Part shown: in pieces, positions 1 to 11,989 of the stretch
Numbering within the stretch: the stretch's first letter is position 1
How the letters are laid out: each line of letters begins with the position of its first letter
Assembly (NCBI RefSeq): GCF_026914265.1
Contig: NC_069135.1
Coordinates: 4,481,001-4,545,000 of the forward strand
Length of the DNA: 64,000 bases
From: Mya arenaria
Lineage: Eukaryota > Mollusca > Bivalvia > Myida > Myidae
Direction of reading: 5' to 3'
The notes under the pieces: model-generated
The model's input: the letters and a program-made list of their open reading frames with translations, nothing else
Told to the model about the DNA's origin: nothing
Databases searched by the model: none
Made by a program: the position numbers and the translations under genes

Positions 1-168
1 CGCAATCATGGGTCCATCAGTAGAAATATGTCTCCACAAACGTGAATTGTTATGTATAACTTCATGCAGATATTTGCATGTTCTATCTACACCATGTAAA
101 AGAGTATCGATATCTATATACTCAAGAATTTGCACTATTACACACTCTGGTAATTGCAGTAAGGACAT
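1..168 (-). CDS. F-box protein, N-terminal part (runs off the left edge)
   Basis: Read on the minus strand from an ATG at 168, 56 codons stay open to the window edge. Residues 5 to about 48 match the F-box pattern: LPECVIVQILEYIDIDTLL, then HGVDRTCKYLHEVI and SRLWRHI. F-box proteins bind Skp1 through this segment and recruit substrates to SCF ubiquitin ligases; the substrate-binding part lies outside the window. The frame is also open upstream of the ATG through a T-rich stretch ending in AG, so this could be an internal exon rather than the true start. The domain call is by motif recognition and is fairly firm; the start and the partner are unknown. Confidence 0.7.
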   Translation of the reverse strand, partial: MSLLQLPECVIVQILEYIDIDTLLHGVDRTCKYLHEVIHNNSRLWRHISTDGPMIA

Positions 169-1231
169 TGCAGGATCACGATGGTTGCTAAAAAATATGA
201 CAAAACGAATGAAGTGCAAGGCAATAATGAAACTAAATGCTTTATAAATGTTCAATTCCAAAAACAAACATCAAACAATACTCTTCTCCTTTATGACAAA
301 CTATGTGTTCGAAATTTGGCTTTATTGTATTACCCAATTTTAGAAAAATTAAATTATGAAATATCAATTTAAGAAAATGGCGTATCTTAATAATATTTAC
401 CAATAAGGCTTTTCAACTGAACGAAAATTACCTATCTCAAAAACAATAATTAAATTTATATACATAAGGGCATTAACTTTCAGTTAACATAAATGTTGAT
501 GCATGTTTTCATACAAGCATAGAAAATATTTACACGTGAAATCATTAATTGAAAAATAATCGAGTTAAAACAATGAAAAATTCTAAAAAGGCCAATAATT
601 ATTCATGAATAAGCGTTAAGACTTCGGAGATTTAGTAAATCATCTACTGGCAATAAAATAAACCTTAACTTTGCACTTAAAACTTACAACGAAGTGTAAA
701 ATGTCGTTGAAAGGCATCGTCAACCATGTTCATGAGTGCCGGGTATTTTGATTACGAGATAGGCAATATTCGCCGAACTAGTTTTTGTCCAATGAATTTT
801 AGTAATTTTGTCACATGTGTCATATTTACGTTTATAATTGGTTAAGAGATTCGCTATTTTCGTACGGGACGCGGTCTTATATTATGAATGGATTCGTGAG
901 ATAAGTCCTTTTAGCGCCAAAATTGAGTTACGCCATTTACGTCCGAAAGCGACGATATGTTATTGCAATTTGCTGATAAAAAAGGAGAGGTTTTTAGCTT
1001 CCTGTACAAAAAAGCTGCCTGGTCAACACACGTATACTATACGTAATCAGAGCAGAAATAACATTTTAACTAATTTCTGATACAAGAATAGAAGTCAAAA
1101 CTAACAGCTTAAAAAAGTAAAATAACTTGTTAAGTTTGTTCAATGCTTTGGTGGAGATGGTCTAGGGCAAGTATGGCCTTGTTAATGTCAATTCTGTAAT
1201 ATTCTCTGAAGTTGTCATGTACAAAGGACTG
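169..1231. other. AT-rich stretch, no gene recognised
   Basis: Short open frames occur (for example 838-1080 +), but none shows a domain, a convincing splice pattern or codon structure. I see no repeat here that matches others in the window. Confidence 0.4.
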
Positions 1232-1367
1232 TCACTCCGGATCAATCACCTTGATGCACATGTTGAAGGAAGTACAGGTTAAACAAAGTTCTGCTCTATT
1301 TTCATCAAGGTAAACACCACCACATCCAATGCTGCAAACGTTCTGCATTGCACAGCGCCTGGCCCGA
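1232..1367 (-). CDS. possible Cys-rich terminal exon
   Basis: On the minus strand an acceptor-like TTTCAACAG is followed by an open 3' exon ending in TGA at 1232-1234. In the best frame it encodes about 45 residues with six cysteines (RRCAMQNVCSIGCGGVYLDE, then LCLTC and NMCIK), a spacing that could bind zinc. It may be the last exon of the SWIM gene to its right or of another gene, but I could not join it in phase to a neighbour. No family recognised. Confidence 0.3.
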
Positions 1368-1451
1368 CTGTTGAAATTATGGATTGATGGAAATAATGTG
1401 TTAATCAGTTATATTTAAACACTAAAACCACACTAAAAAAACAAGCTAATA

Positions 1452-2595
1452 TTAAGAACAAGATATGATGTCCATTTTGTCCTGTTTCGGTACATAGTCA
1501 TCAGAGAATTCTTTAACTACAGACAAAATGGCTGGATTTCTCCCAGTAGCACTTAGTTTTGAAAAGAATCCATTCAGTTCTGCATCTGTTGGTGTTGGCA
1601 CATCTTTCAGATGTTTCTGGGTTGTGGACGACTGCGGATAGGAAAGCATATCTCCTCCCACATTCTCATACTTTCTCTTCAGGGAATGCATTGGTGTAAA
1701 ATCAATGTCTTTAATCATGCTGCATGAGACCCCCTTCACAGCTGAAGATATGATCCACCAGTTTGGATCTTCTGTTCTAGTGCGAGCATCACGGAGACGG
1801 ACAGTTTCATCTATACTGAACATCAGGGAAGCTACATGTGTACAAACTTCGCCTAAGCCAGCCATGCAGTCACAGTGGGATGCCAAGATTGCACCATTTT
1901 TCTCTGAGATGAGCCATGGGTTGAGCGGCTTCTCCTTCAAATGCATGGAATGTAGAACCTGAAAAGGACATAAACATAAATTGAAAATTGTACAAAGACT
2001 AAAGTAGTCTTTAACAACGGTGCGGAGGGGTCTGGCCTTGAGGGGTCGGGAGCCTTTAAACTTCAGCGTGAAAGTAGTATAGGGCCTGAAGTGACATAAC
2101 ACACCGGGGTAGGGAGCGGTGGGTGGTGGTGGGGTTAGGCAAAACAAAGCCAGCCTAAATGTATTCAAAAATAAAACAACTAAATATTAATAAAAATGCT
2201 ACTTGGCATTTGTTCTCTATGTATATCAAACATGACAAAATTACTGAATACAGTTGATTTACCTTTCCAATCACGACATGCCTGTCTCCAACAACTGCAG
2301 CCTTCACCTCAGATACCCAGCCACACTGGGCCTGCACATAGCAGTTGAGACTCTTGTAGGCCTTTAGATCATCCTTGGAGTAGGGGCTGGGTGTGAATAT
2401 TAAATAATTCACAATGTCAGGGTAGCTGATGGTCGGCAGTAAGGATTTATCGTCAGAAAATCCCTTTACAAATGTTGCCTCGTACGGGTCTTTGTTGTCA
2501 ATTAATTTCATTTTTTCTAGGTACCTCCCTTTCTCTATCGCACTCAGAGTCTCCCTATAGAGTCTCTTTTCGGTAAGCGAGTCCATAGGCTTCAT
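1452..2595 (-). CDS. SWIM zinc-finger protein, two exons
   Basis: Exon 1 is 2263-2595 (111 codons, ATG at 2595) and exon 2 is 1452-1958. The intron (1959-2262) has GT and AG ends in phase 0, giving 279 residues. The joined sequence reads VVIGK|VLHSMHLKEKPLNPW without a break. A SWIM zinc finger follows: C140, C142, C150 and H152 in SHCDCMAGLGEVCTH. SWIM fingers bind DNA or protein. This particular SWIM block, with AVRLRDA-like and KDIDFTP-like segments after it, belongs to a multi-copy invertebrate family in which the SWIM domain usually precedes a YqaJ-type nuclease domain. Here the protein stops before any nuclease domain, so it is either a short member or a truncated copy. The flanks are full of transposon relics, so spread by transposition is possible. 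Confidence 0.65.
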
Positions 2596-2689
2596 ACTTC
2601 ACACTATAAATGTTCATATAACTCTGCTATCACTTCAAGTCTTAATAATAATCACTTGTTCACTTGTACGCTACATTCATCTGTCCCTC

Positions 2690-2705
2690 CAAGATGGCGG
2701 CCAAT
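2690..2705 (-). promoter_or_regulatory. YY1-like and CCAAT-box promoter motifs
   Basis: About 100 bp upstream of the SWIM gene start, the minus strand carries GCCGCCATCTTG, the consensus of the YY1 core-promoter element, abutting an inverted CCAAT box (ATTGG). Such pairs are common at TATA-less animal promoters. Seen directly; use as a promoter is inferred. Confidence 0.4.
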
Positions 2706-2959
2706 CGGTGCGTGGGTAAAAATCACCCACAGGTGCAACCTCTCTATATTTCTTAAAAATGTTAAAAAAATAAATGTAATATTTTATGCTAACGGAACTT
2801 CAGTGGAAGTGAGTTTATAGAATATATTTATTGTTATAGAACATATATTAAGATACCATACCTTCAAGTACAAATTTGTGATTATGTTCTTGGGTATGTA
2901 AGGAAAATGTATATTATATATCAATACACAAAAATAATGTTCTTATGCAGCTTTAGCTG

Positions 2960-4440
2960 TCACTCATCTATCGTTTCATTTGGTTTTTGAACAGTGTGTA
3001 CATATATAGAGGAAATCTTTCTCAGCAGGCCGGTGTCTGTCAGTTCACCAGATCTATGCAGTTCCCATGCAGTGAACACACGTCCCAGCAGTGACCTGTA
3101 CGCTGCTTTCTGGTTACTCCGCAAGCATTGCTCTGAAACAAGGCGGATCTGGTTGGCGATCGAGTCCGCCTCTATGTTTAGCAGCCGTTTAAGGTTGTAG
3201 AAGGGTGGCTTAATCCCAGCATGACTGTTGAGGTGGTGATGCCACCCTGAAAATTATGAATAAATAGTTACATAACTACATAAATGGAAATATTGATTTT
3301 ATATATAGCTTAATTTTCGATCCATATTTCATTTATAGTTCAAACTACAAGTGCTTATGTGTAAACATCAAACTGTTAATTTTTTTATCATACTTTTCAT
3401 ATCGTGTATAGTTAAATTTCAATAACATAACCTCTACATCATTATTGGTGCGCACACACTGCCCATAGACGCACCAATCAGCGCCTGGTCGAATAGTTGA
3501 CTCCATCCATTGCTGCTCAATGTAGTCCGTTAGCAGCTCAAGGTGGTTGGCGAGTTGATGTCCATCAGTGCCATGAATATGTCTCTAATGCGAGAGGCAG
3601 GGAGGAACGGCAGAGAAGGTAGTTTGCGCACGAAGTCATTTGTCCCTTGGTCGTGCTGGTAGGTGGTGGCAAGCCCTAGGTGCTGAAAACACAAATATAA
3701 TTAATACATGCGCAGTGTGCAAACATTTTTGAATTTGTACAGTATACTCAGTATAACTTTGTTTGTTGATGAAGGGTTTGGGAGTGAACTTAATGCAATA
3801 TCATAAGTGAAGTGAATCATTAATTTACCTTAACGTGTCTCCATACGGCCTGCCCCCAGTGGAATATGCAGCCCGTACTATTGAGGTTTGTGAAGCATCG
3901 CCAAGTTTCTCGCCATAGAGCCTGCTCATAGTCCATTATGAACCCATCTACCTCACTGTGCGGGAAAAGGTTTATCACACACTAAAATCATATTCATTCA
4001 TTCATTCATTGATCGAAAATCGTTCATTCATTATTTTGCTGATTCATAAATGCACTCCTTCATTATTTTGTCCATTAATTTATTTCATTCATTCATACAT
4101 TAATAAATGCATACCTCAAACACTGCTATGTAATCCCGCATTTTCCTTCCTGACATCATGGCGTATACGAGAGGAACCTGTCTACTGCAGTTACCTGCCG
4201 CACAAAGGCATGTATTGTCAACAGCATCATAAACGGGAACCGCATGATCTGCAATAATTATTATGTACTGAAAAGGTAAACCAATTAAAATATATAGATA
4301 ATCGATATAAAATATTGATACCAGATTTATTTCTTTTAATCAATTTCCTCAACCTAATGCCGAGAGCTGATCATCAGTCGCAAACACTAAGTGTTTTCAG
4401 TCCTCTACACGAAGATCGGCACTGAGAAACCCTACAGGCA
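2960..4440 (-). pseudogene. MULE-type DNA transposase, decayed multi-exon copy
   Basis: Minus-strand pieces, in order, match a MULE (Mutator-like) transposase of the kind common in invertebrates. About 4375-4440 reads KHLVFATDDQLSAL. 4115-4248 holds LLTIHAFVRQ and then VPLVYAMMSGRKMRDYIAVFE split over two frames. 3829-3955 reads FIMDYEQALWRETWRC and STGCIFHWGQAVWRHVK. About 3421-3681 reads HLGLATTYQHDQGTNDF and later DWCVYGQCVRTNNDVE. 2960-3246 reads GWHHHLNSHAG and ends in TGA. Most pieces have GT/AG borders. The frame slips once near 4180 and once near 3558, and the YIDGT-type catalytic region is missing or unreadable, so this copy cannot make transposase. The DYE in FIMDYE corresponds to the second catalytic Asp region of the family. 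Confidence 0.7.
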
Positions 4441-4469
4441 GTGCAATCTCATTAAGCTGAATTTAAAAA

Positions 4470-4590
4470 AAAAAATTGTTAAAAGTGGGGGCTTATTCAA
4501 CCAAAAGTGTGGGGGCTATTTGACCATAAGTGTAGGGGCTTTGGCCAAAATGGGGGCGTTTTAACTTGGGGGCTATTTGCCAGGTTCCTC
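4470..4590. repeat. short degenerate G-rich repeat
   Basis: Four or five imperfect units built on GGGGGCTATTTG, with AAAAGTGTG spacers. It generates a spurious minus-strand frame and has no coding support. Confidence 0.45.
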
Positions 4591-5274
4591 CAGTAGTTGC
4601 TACACATCCAAAACATTTCTCTGGCAACATGTACACAAAGTGGTATTTTACTAATTTCAACTGTTATTCTGTTATGGCCAAGGTTATTTTCTACACGTAA
4701 CTTTCTACATGTCATTAACATCTACAACAAGGCTAACACTTAAGTAATTACTTTTAAAAATCTAAGGCTCAATCAAGCTGTTAGATTACACAACTGTAAA
4801 TAATTATTTGAAAATCAGGTATAGGAATTCCTGGTAAATTTTTACCTATCATTATTCTCCAAAGTTCACACCAAAGAAGAGTAGGATTTTTATTTTGACC
4901 AGCATCATTATTGAAATGCACTTCTGCCTTTTCTTCTCCAACAACATGGTTCTTGTAGAACTGAACATGAAAGCCCACATCTGTTTCTGCTTCATTCCCC
5001 GGCAACTCTGAGTCTGACATCAAACAAACAAAATGCTTGCTATCCTGCAACATAATACACACATTTATATCATACTTGTTAAACTTCCATCAAAATATTG
5101 CATGATTTTCAAATAAACTATGGAAACCTGTAAATTATTCTGTATTGCACAATGTGTTTGCTTAGATTAATCCAAATTATCAAAAATACAGACTTGAGCA
5201 CAACCACAATCTTCTTTTATTTGCTTGGAAAAAACTGTCAATTAACAACCATTTAATAATGCTTGAACTCAAGT

Positions 5275-6775
5275 TATTAACAAGAGATGTTTGTCAAATA
5301 TTAAGCCCCCCCCCCCCCTGAGCGCCATGTTGTCAGGATTCTATGGACAATTGAATGAAATATGCATGGATAGAAATGACAGCTGATTTGTCACTGACAT
5401 TGGATGCCATTAAGATTATGACCCATATAAATGTGAGGATAGAGTGTGTTATGACCATGACCTTTGACTCTATGACCTCAAAATCCATAGGAGTCATCAG
5501 CTGGTCACCAAAAATCTAAATGTCAAATTTGAGGGCCATGGGTGCAGGCATTGACAAGTTATCACACAGACAAGCTTTTTTTGTTCAAGGTCACTGTGAT
5601 CTTGACCTTTGACCCGAAGACCCCTAAAATCATAAGAGGTCATCTACAGGTCAGACACAACTCCAAGTCAGGTTTGAGTGCCATGGGTGCAGGCATTGTC
5701 AAGTTATCACTCGAAACATTTATTCATTCAAGGTCACTGTGAACTTGACCTTTGACCCAATGACTCCTAAAATCAATAAGGGTCATTTCCTGGTCAGGCC
5801 CAACTTCCATGTCAAGTTTGATGATCATAGGTTCAGGCATTGTCGAGTTTGCTTTTAAGATCACTGTGACCTTGACCTTTGACCCCTAAAATCAATAGGG
5901 GTCATCTTCTGGTCAGGCCCAACCTCCAAGTCAAGATTGAGGGCCATAGGTGCAGGCATTGTCGAGTTATCACTCGGACAACCTTTTACCATTTAAGGTC
6001 ACTGAGATCTTGACCTTTGGCCAGAAGAACCCCCAAAACAATAGGGGTCATCTACTGGTTAGGCCCAACCTCCAAGTCAAGTTTGAGGGCCATGGGGGCA
6101 GGCATTGTCGGGTTATCACTTGGACAAACTTTTACCTGTGACCTTGCCCTTTGGCCCGATGACCCCCCAAAACAATAGGGTTCATCTTCTGGTCAGGCCA
6201 AACCTCCAAGTAAAGTTTGAGGGCCATGGGTGCAGGCATTGTCGGGTTTTCACTCGGACAAACTTTTACCATTCAAGGTCACTGTGACCTTGACCTTTGG
6301 CCCAAAAACAATAGGGGTAATCTAATGGTCAGGCCCAAGCTCCAAGTCAAGTTTGAGGGCCATGGCTGCAGGCATTGTCGAGTTATCGCTCGGACAACCT
6401 TTTACCATTCAAGGTCACTGTGACCTTTGGCCCAATGATCCCCAAAAACAATAGGGGTCATCTACTGGTCTGGCCCAACTTCCATATCAAGTTTGATGAC
6501 TATAGGTCTAGGCATTGTTGAGTTATCACTCGGACAAGCTTTAAAATTATTTACAATTAAAGGTCACTGTGACCTTGACCTTTGACCCAATGAGCCCTTA
6601 AATCAATAGGGGTCATCTACTAGTCAGGCCCAACCTTCATGTCAAGTTTGATGACCAAACATCCAGGAATTGTTGAGTTATCACTCGGACAAGCTTTGGT
6701 CTACTGACGGACTGACTGACTGACAGACATGTGCAAAGCAATATACCCCTCTTCTTCGAAGGGGGGCATAATAAC
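5275..6775 (+). mobile_element. 1.5-kb interspersed element with internal tandem units (HINE/pearl-like)
   Basis: Bounded by TTAACAAGAGATGTTTGTCA on the left and GGGGGGCATAATAA on the right. The same two ends bound an inverted copy at 42212-43705 of nearly the same length, so this is a full element. Between a unique left part (5275-5530) and a unique right part lie about eight tandem units of roughly 140 bp, each containing AAGGTCACTGTGACCTTGAC or a variant, CATCTACTGGTCAGGCCC and GCAGGCATTGTCGAGTTATC. Just inside the right end is a hairpin (ACCCCT...TTCGAAGGGGGG). Core tandem units flanked by unique ends and a terminal hairpin are the plan of oyster pearl elements and Helentron-associated elements. 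No coding capacity. The family name is inferred from structure. Confidence 0.7.
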
Positions 6776-7525
6776 TACAATGTACCGGAGTCCTCAGCAT
6801 TAACTCCAAAGACATTGAATTCCCATGAAGGAAATAATTGAGCAGTGATGAATATTATAAAATCATAATATATATATATATATATGAAGTAAATGTGTTC
6901 GGATGTCAATTCATTATCTTTATCAAAATCACAGATAAATATAATCTGCAGTGTTATGGTCAAATTAAGTGTTTCTAAAAAGTAAAGGTCATCCCTAGTG
7001 AACACAAATCCTGTGTTGGTGACAAGCTCATTAGGAACACCATACTCCCCTGACAACAAACCAACAGACTCATACTGATGAGAAAATGAAAGAATATACA
7101 GATTCAAACATAATTGTGACAACAATGTACTGTTGAATTTAAAATGAAGCGCTAGTTTAAAGCAGTTGTTCACTTCTGGGTTTAAAGACTATGACAACTC
7201 CCAATTATTTTGCTCTTTTAATTATCATTTGAATGCAATGAAGCTTAATGATGCGATACTTCAATTGCTTAAGCAAACATACCATTTGCCAACGCTGCAA
7301 GGGTGTCCTCACTAATGTGGGAGGCAGGGATCATGGACACCTTGGCCACCTTTCCAAGCAGGCGTCTGGCAATGTTCACTGTAATGACCTCCCACCGTCT
7401 TTATTCTTTATTCAATAAGAGACACTCCCTTGTGAACTCGGTTTTTAAAATTTCAAAATCTCAAACATATTAGATGTGTGTGAGAGGAGAAAAAGATTTC
7501 CCTATAGAACCAAGAACAATTATTG

Positions 7526-7565
7526 TTGTTGTCGTTTTCGTTGTTATTGTTGTTGTTGTTATAGT
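7526..7565. repeat. TTG-rich microsatellite
   Basis: Imperfect trinucleotide tract of TTG units with TCG interruptions. Low complexity, no function seen. Confidence 0.6.
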
Positions 7566-7969
7566 TATTATCATTCTATGAAATGCAACATGTTCACAAT
7601 TTATTTTCATACACTTGAATATCTTGATTGTGTTTATCCTATTCTGACAAGCTCTGTTGATATCAACCATACACCTTGCTAAAATACTAACCTGCTCTTT
7701 GGGGAGGTTCCCTAACGTGGACAAACACTCCTGCAGCGACATGGAGCCCCGAAGGTTCTGACAGTGGTAGGGCAACAGCACTTCGTTGACGTATTTCTCT
7801 ACATGGCCGTTTAAAAGGTCTTCGCATCGGGCAATGTCCAGGAGCTGTGATTTTCAATATTGAAATGATACTTAAAATCACGTATCGAAACTGCTGCTAG
7901 CATGAAGGATTGGGCAAAACCGTCAAAATGAGACACAATAATAGGGTTTATTTAATAGATTTTAAGTTG

Positions 7970-8790
7970 TACAACGCCAAACAAGAGCGGTGGTAAGACA
8001 GCGCGCTCGACTACGCCACTTTAACTAAGAAGTGAATACAATAATGATGTATGTGCCTGTCAAAAGCAATAAAAAAATAAAAGTCAACAGTGACCATAAC
8101 TCTTTGGGGGCCAAAACACAATCTCATTAAAGGTCTCTATAAACTATTTATTTATACCAAGTTTGCACTCAATATGTTGACTCTAATACTCAAGTTATTC
8201 ATACCATTCAATTTTCTTTTAAGTTACTTTGACCTTGACCTTGATCCTATGGGCCTCAAACACAATCACATGAAAGGTCTCCATAAACTATTTTTGTTCA
8301 CTATAATAATTATGTCAAACAAAGCCAAAATTATTCGATACCAGCCCGCCCAAACAATGACACAAGTCATTCTAATAACCTTTTTTCCCTTTGTGAAAAC
8401 CTGGTTAAGAATATAAAAATTTGCCTGTCAAAAGAAATAAAAAGAAAAAAAAAGAAAAAAAAAAAGTCAATCAAGGGCCAGACTTTGTATTTAGGGTTTG
8501 GTCATCATTGATTGTGCGAAGTATTAAGTCAATTGAATGAAGCGTATAAAAGTTTTTTTTATTAATATTCAAACTTGCCCTACAACTTTAACCTGCCCTT
8601 AAACTTTAAGTTCTTAAGTTAATCAGGGGCCATAACTTGTATTAAGGATAATCTGGAGTTATGTTACCTTATTGTGTGATGGTCCTGGACAACTGTGTGA
8701 AGTATTAGGCAAATTGAATGAAGGGTATTGGACTTATAAGTGAAAATACCAACTTGCCCTAAAACTTTAACCAGACACGGACGCTGGGGC
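7970..8790 (+). repeat. dispersed repeat with a tRNA-like head
   Basis: The left part, AGAGCGGTGGTAAGACAGCG followed by CGCTCGACTACG, resembles the 5' half of a tRNA with an A-box, as in tRNA-derived SINEs. After it come repeated phrases (GACCATAACTCTTTGGGGGC, AAAGGTCTC-ATAAACTAT at least twice, GAAGTATTA-GC/TCAATTGAATGAAG twice, and CAACTTGCCCTA) that mark old bivalve-type interspersed repeats. No coding content. Boundaries are approximate and several elements may be merged here. Confidence 0.4.
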
Positions 8791-11700
8791 GAGTAGTATA
8801 GTCGTCCTTATTCTTCAAATAGTCGAGCTAAAAAGTGTCCTCAATTGCTTATCACTGTCAGCCCCGTCAAAATATATTTCAAAACTTTGCTAACAAATGG
8901 ATTGTACCTTTTGGGTCACTGTAAATGCCATGGCTATGCAGTCTCCGCCACACAGTTGTCCCCGGGAAGGAGTGGCATTATCACGGCCGTGGTCTCGTGG
9001 ACCTCACTGGCGGTAATATTGAATATCCCTTTCAACACAATAGAGAGGGAAGAGGAAGCCTCCCTTGCCAAAGCCTCCAACTGTCTAGCCCTGCCTGGAA
9101 CTGCTGAGGGTTCCATCATTTTAACACACAGGTGTGTGTAATATCTACGTAAACACGAAATCACATGAATATTCATTGACTTATGGTACAATATTATTAT
9201 TTAGTAAATACTTATTTTCAAGCCTAAATAGTCCAACGTTAATTGCAACTGTTGTGTGACTTCATATTCACCTCTTTTGGCGTTATCCTCATGTATATAT
9301 ATACATAATTATATTTCATTGGTAATCCAACCAGGTTTGATTTGATTATCAATCTTATTTCAGAACTTGTTTAGTCATGTAAAGTATACTTATTTCAGTA
9401 CTTTTAAATCATGTAAGTCTTAAAAATTTACCCAGACACTGTCGCCATGTCAAAGTTTGCTGAAACCTGCAGTGCTTCGGTGGCCTTCCGAACCACAGCA
9501 CCGTTCCCAAGGTCAACGCTCAGTAGACCAACCTCAGGAACGGAAGGGTCATCCCAAACGAAGGGCATGGTCAAGGATGTGAACCAACCCATCAGGAATG
9601 AGAGGGTGCATCTGAAAAAAAACCACATCAGTATAAATAGATTTATGGAAGTCGTTTTCAACTTAGACGGCTTGTTTTAAGCTAGTCTTTGTCGTATGCA
9701 AGGTTATATTTTCAGTAATGTTATGTGATGTTATGACGTAATGAAATGAAGCATTTATGCATCGATAGCATCCTATAATAAAGGTCTTATTGGATCATGG
9801 TTTTCCAATCAACCTATTTAATGCCTATTTATACGAATAAAATATTAAGCTCAAAAAGTACTACATGACATACATTGTACATATGTTTCTCTAAATAGGT
9901 TTAACAAACTCATCTGTGTATCTATTTTACCATCTAATTGTACGGTTACAGGTATGAATTACACATTTCACACGTATAATTACCAAATTTAATAATTTTC
10001 ATATTCAGCCAGGCTCCACAGCTGGCACAAGTGCCTTTCCAGCGGTTGGTGGGCCATACAACACCGGTAAATTGAAATGATGACGGCTCTCTAAGATCCA
10101 CCTGGACCGATGCAAGATGAACATATAGCCCCACGTCATAGAGGCAGCGCCAAAGTTGTCACCAAGTACCACAACGACCTTGCGCAGAAATTTCTGAAAA
10201 ATATTAATAACCATAACACTATAAATCAAGTCACTTATATTTTTCACCATTGCTGAAAATGACTCAAAAGCATATCGGAAACTTGAAATACACTGACATA
10301 GATGACTGTCGTAATCGCCTGTAATCTTTGATAATTATGGATGCAAACGAATGGCAAAATCGATATTACCAAATTACTTCTTTTAAAAGTTGTCGCCAAC
10401 TTTTATTATATTCGCTAAAGTAATAGCTGGAGCATTTTAACTCTACTTTGTCGTAACCACTACGCGCGGCGGACCCTGAATTTCACCAAATGAGCCTCTG
10501 AAACTTCTTATTTTTAGAAAGAAAAAAGTGAACAAAGGAAAAATCAAAAACTTTTAAATAGTATTCCTCTGCCATCATATTTGTAAACAACTTGAACTTA
10601 GATGAATTTCTGGTCAATTGGCGTTATGTTGGTCTTTCCATAGGAGGAGCAGCCTCGTTCTGGGATTGACCTCTACGGAAACTATGGAAACAACAAACCA
10701 ACTTGGGAACAAGTTTATTCCTTAATTGGTTGAGTCAATTAAATTTACCGAAAATAATTGGATTTTTGTGTCACTTGTCTTACAGCCGGTTATTGTAAAA
10801 TTACGGGGACTTTCTATAGTACCCGAAGGTATCCAAGAGGACGTGGATTGAGGCCCTAAATGACATAAGACGCGTGTTTAGTGTATTGTCATCACATTCA
10901 CACCTCTGGCATTTTTGGCAAATTGTTGTCAAAACAAGACAGTCAAATTTTAAACACAATAACAGAGTTTAGGCTTGATATTTATTATTTTATATATTCA
11001 ACAACAAAACATCGAATACCGATTTTGATATTCGAATAACAAACGTTTGATCGAATATTCGAATATTCGTTTGCATCCCTATTGATAATGATTAATTAAT
11101 AGTGCCGTTATAATTTAGAAGTGGGAGAGCCAGTATAGGTATGTTATGTCTTACCCTCAGTGGTTTAATGGAGATTGGCAGACTGATGTGGTGGAAGAGG
11201 TCTGCCCTCGGTACAAGCGTCCCTGGCCACTCTGGCAGCCACATGGTAAAGAGGGTGGAGGGGTCGAGCTAAAAACATGGGTTCAAAAATTAACTCAAAT
11301 ATTGTACAAACAACATTAGTGATGAAGCAATTATCGAGTACAATTGATAAATCGTCTCTGACAATGCTATGTCGGCGACAATTGATAGTGGTTGTCCCTA
11401 AAGTTACTTCCGGTAACTACGTGTTTTTTGTTTTGTGATAAAAGTCAAGTAAATGTCAATTTTTCTTTCCGGTAAATTCTCGTTAAGTTCATTTGAACAA
11501 GAGAGGTCACTCTTTTACACAAATGCGGTGAATGTAAAAACTTTGCTTAAAAACAGAAAAAGGTTATGGAAAGTTACATACTGTTTCAAAAAGCATGACT
11601 ATACCATCACAAGTACTGATTCCAGATTTAACCATTTCAATGATCATGATGATGATATGTATAAAGAATGTATTCCTTACTGATATTATGAACTTTCGAC

Positions 11701-11989
11701 TATCGTCCGATAGTAAATCGAAATGCTTGGTCCGATTTGCAAACACTAAACAACATCTACTTTGACATAGCGCTTTAACTTACTTATTTTAAGAGCGATA
11801 CCGGAATGATAGTGCCTGCAATATTTTAATGTTGAAACACTACCTCTGTATACCAAGTATTTAACTTTAAGTGCTTAAATGTATGAAGCAAGAAAATGAC
11901 CCTGTACATGTCAGACAGCTGTCAAGTATAATTAATAAAACTTAATTAATAGTTCATAACTATCTCTATACGTACCATGATCTATACGT

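Larger units (their letters stand above)
4846..11268 (-). pseudogene. scattered exons of an unidentified multi-exon gene, probably broken
   Basis: Minus-strand segments with splice-like borders and protein-like composition lie in transcription order. 11155-11268: LDPSTLFTMWLPEWPGTLV. About 9960-10193: FLRKVVVVLGDNFGAAS, then in another frame GLYVHLASVQVDLREPSS and FTGVVWPTNRWKGTCASC. 9432-9611: WDDPSVPEVGLLSVDLGNGA. About 8890-9115: GIFNITASEVHETTAVIMPL. 7692-7844: LLDIARCEDLLNGHVEKYV. 7283-7378: NIARRLLGKVAKVSMIPASH. 6985-7080: EYGVPNELVTNTGFVFTRDD. 4846-5044: SDSELPGNEAETDVGFHVQF. The first two segments join in phase 0. At least two segments change frame internally, and 5275-6775 is occupied by a repeat element. 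I do not recognise the family. It could be a host gene relic, two genes, or the cargo of a mobile element. Confidence 0.3.

Noticed and set aside
4497-4721. Minus-strand frame of 74 codons
   Set aside because: Half of it is the degenerate GGGGGCTATTTG repeat; no domain.
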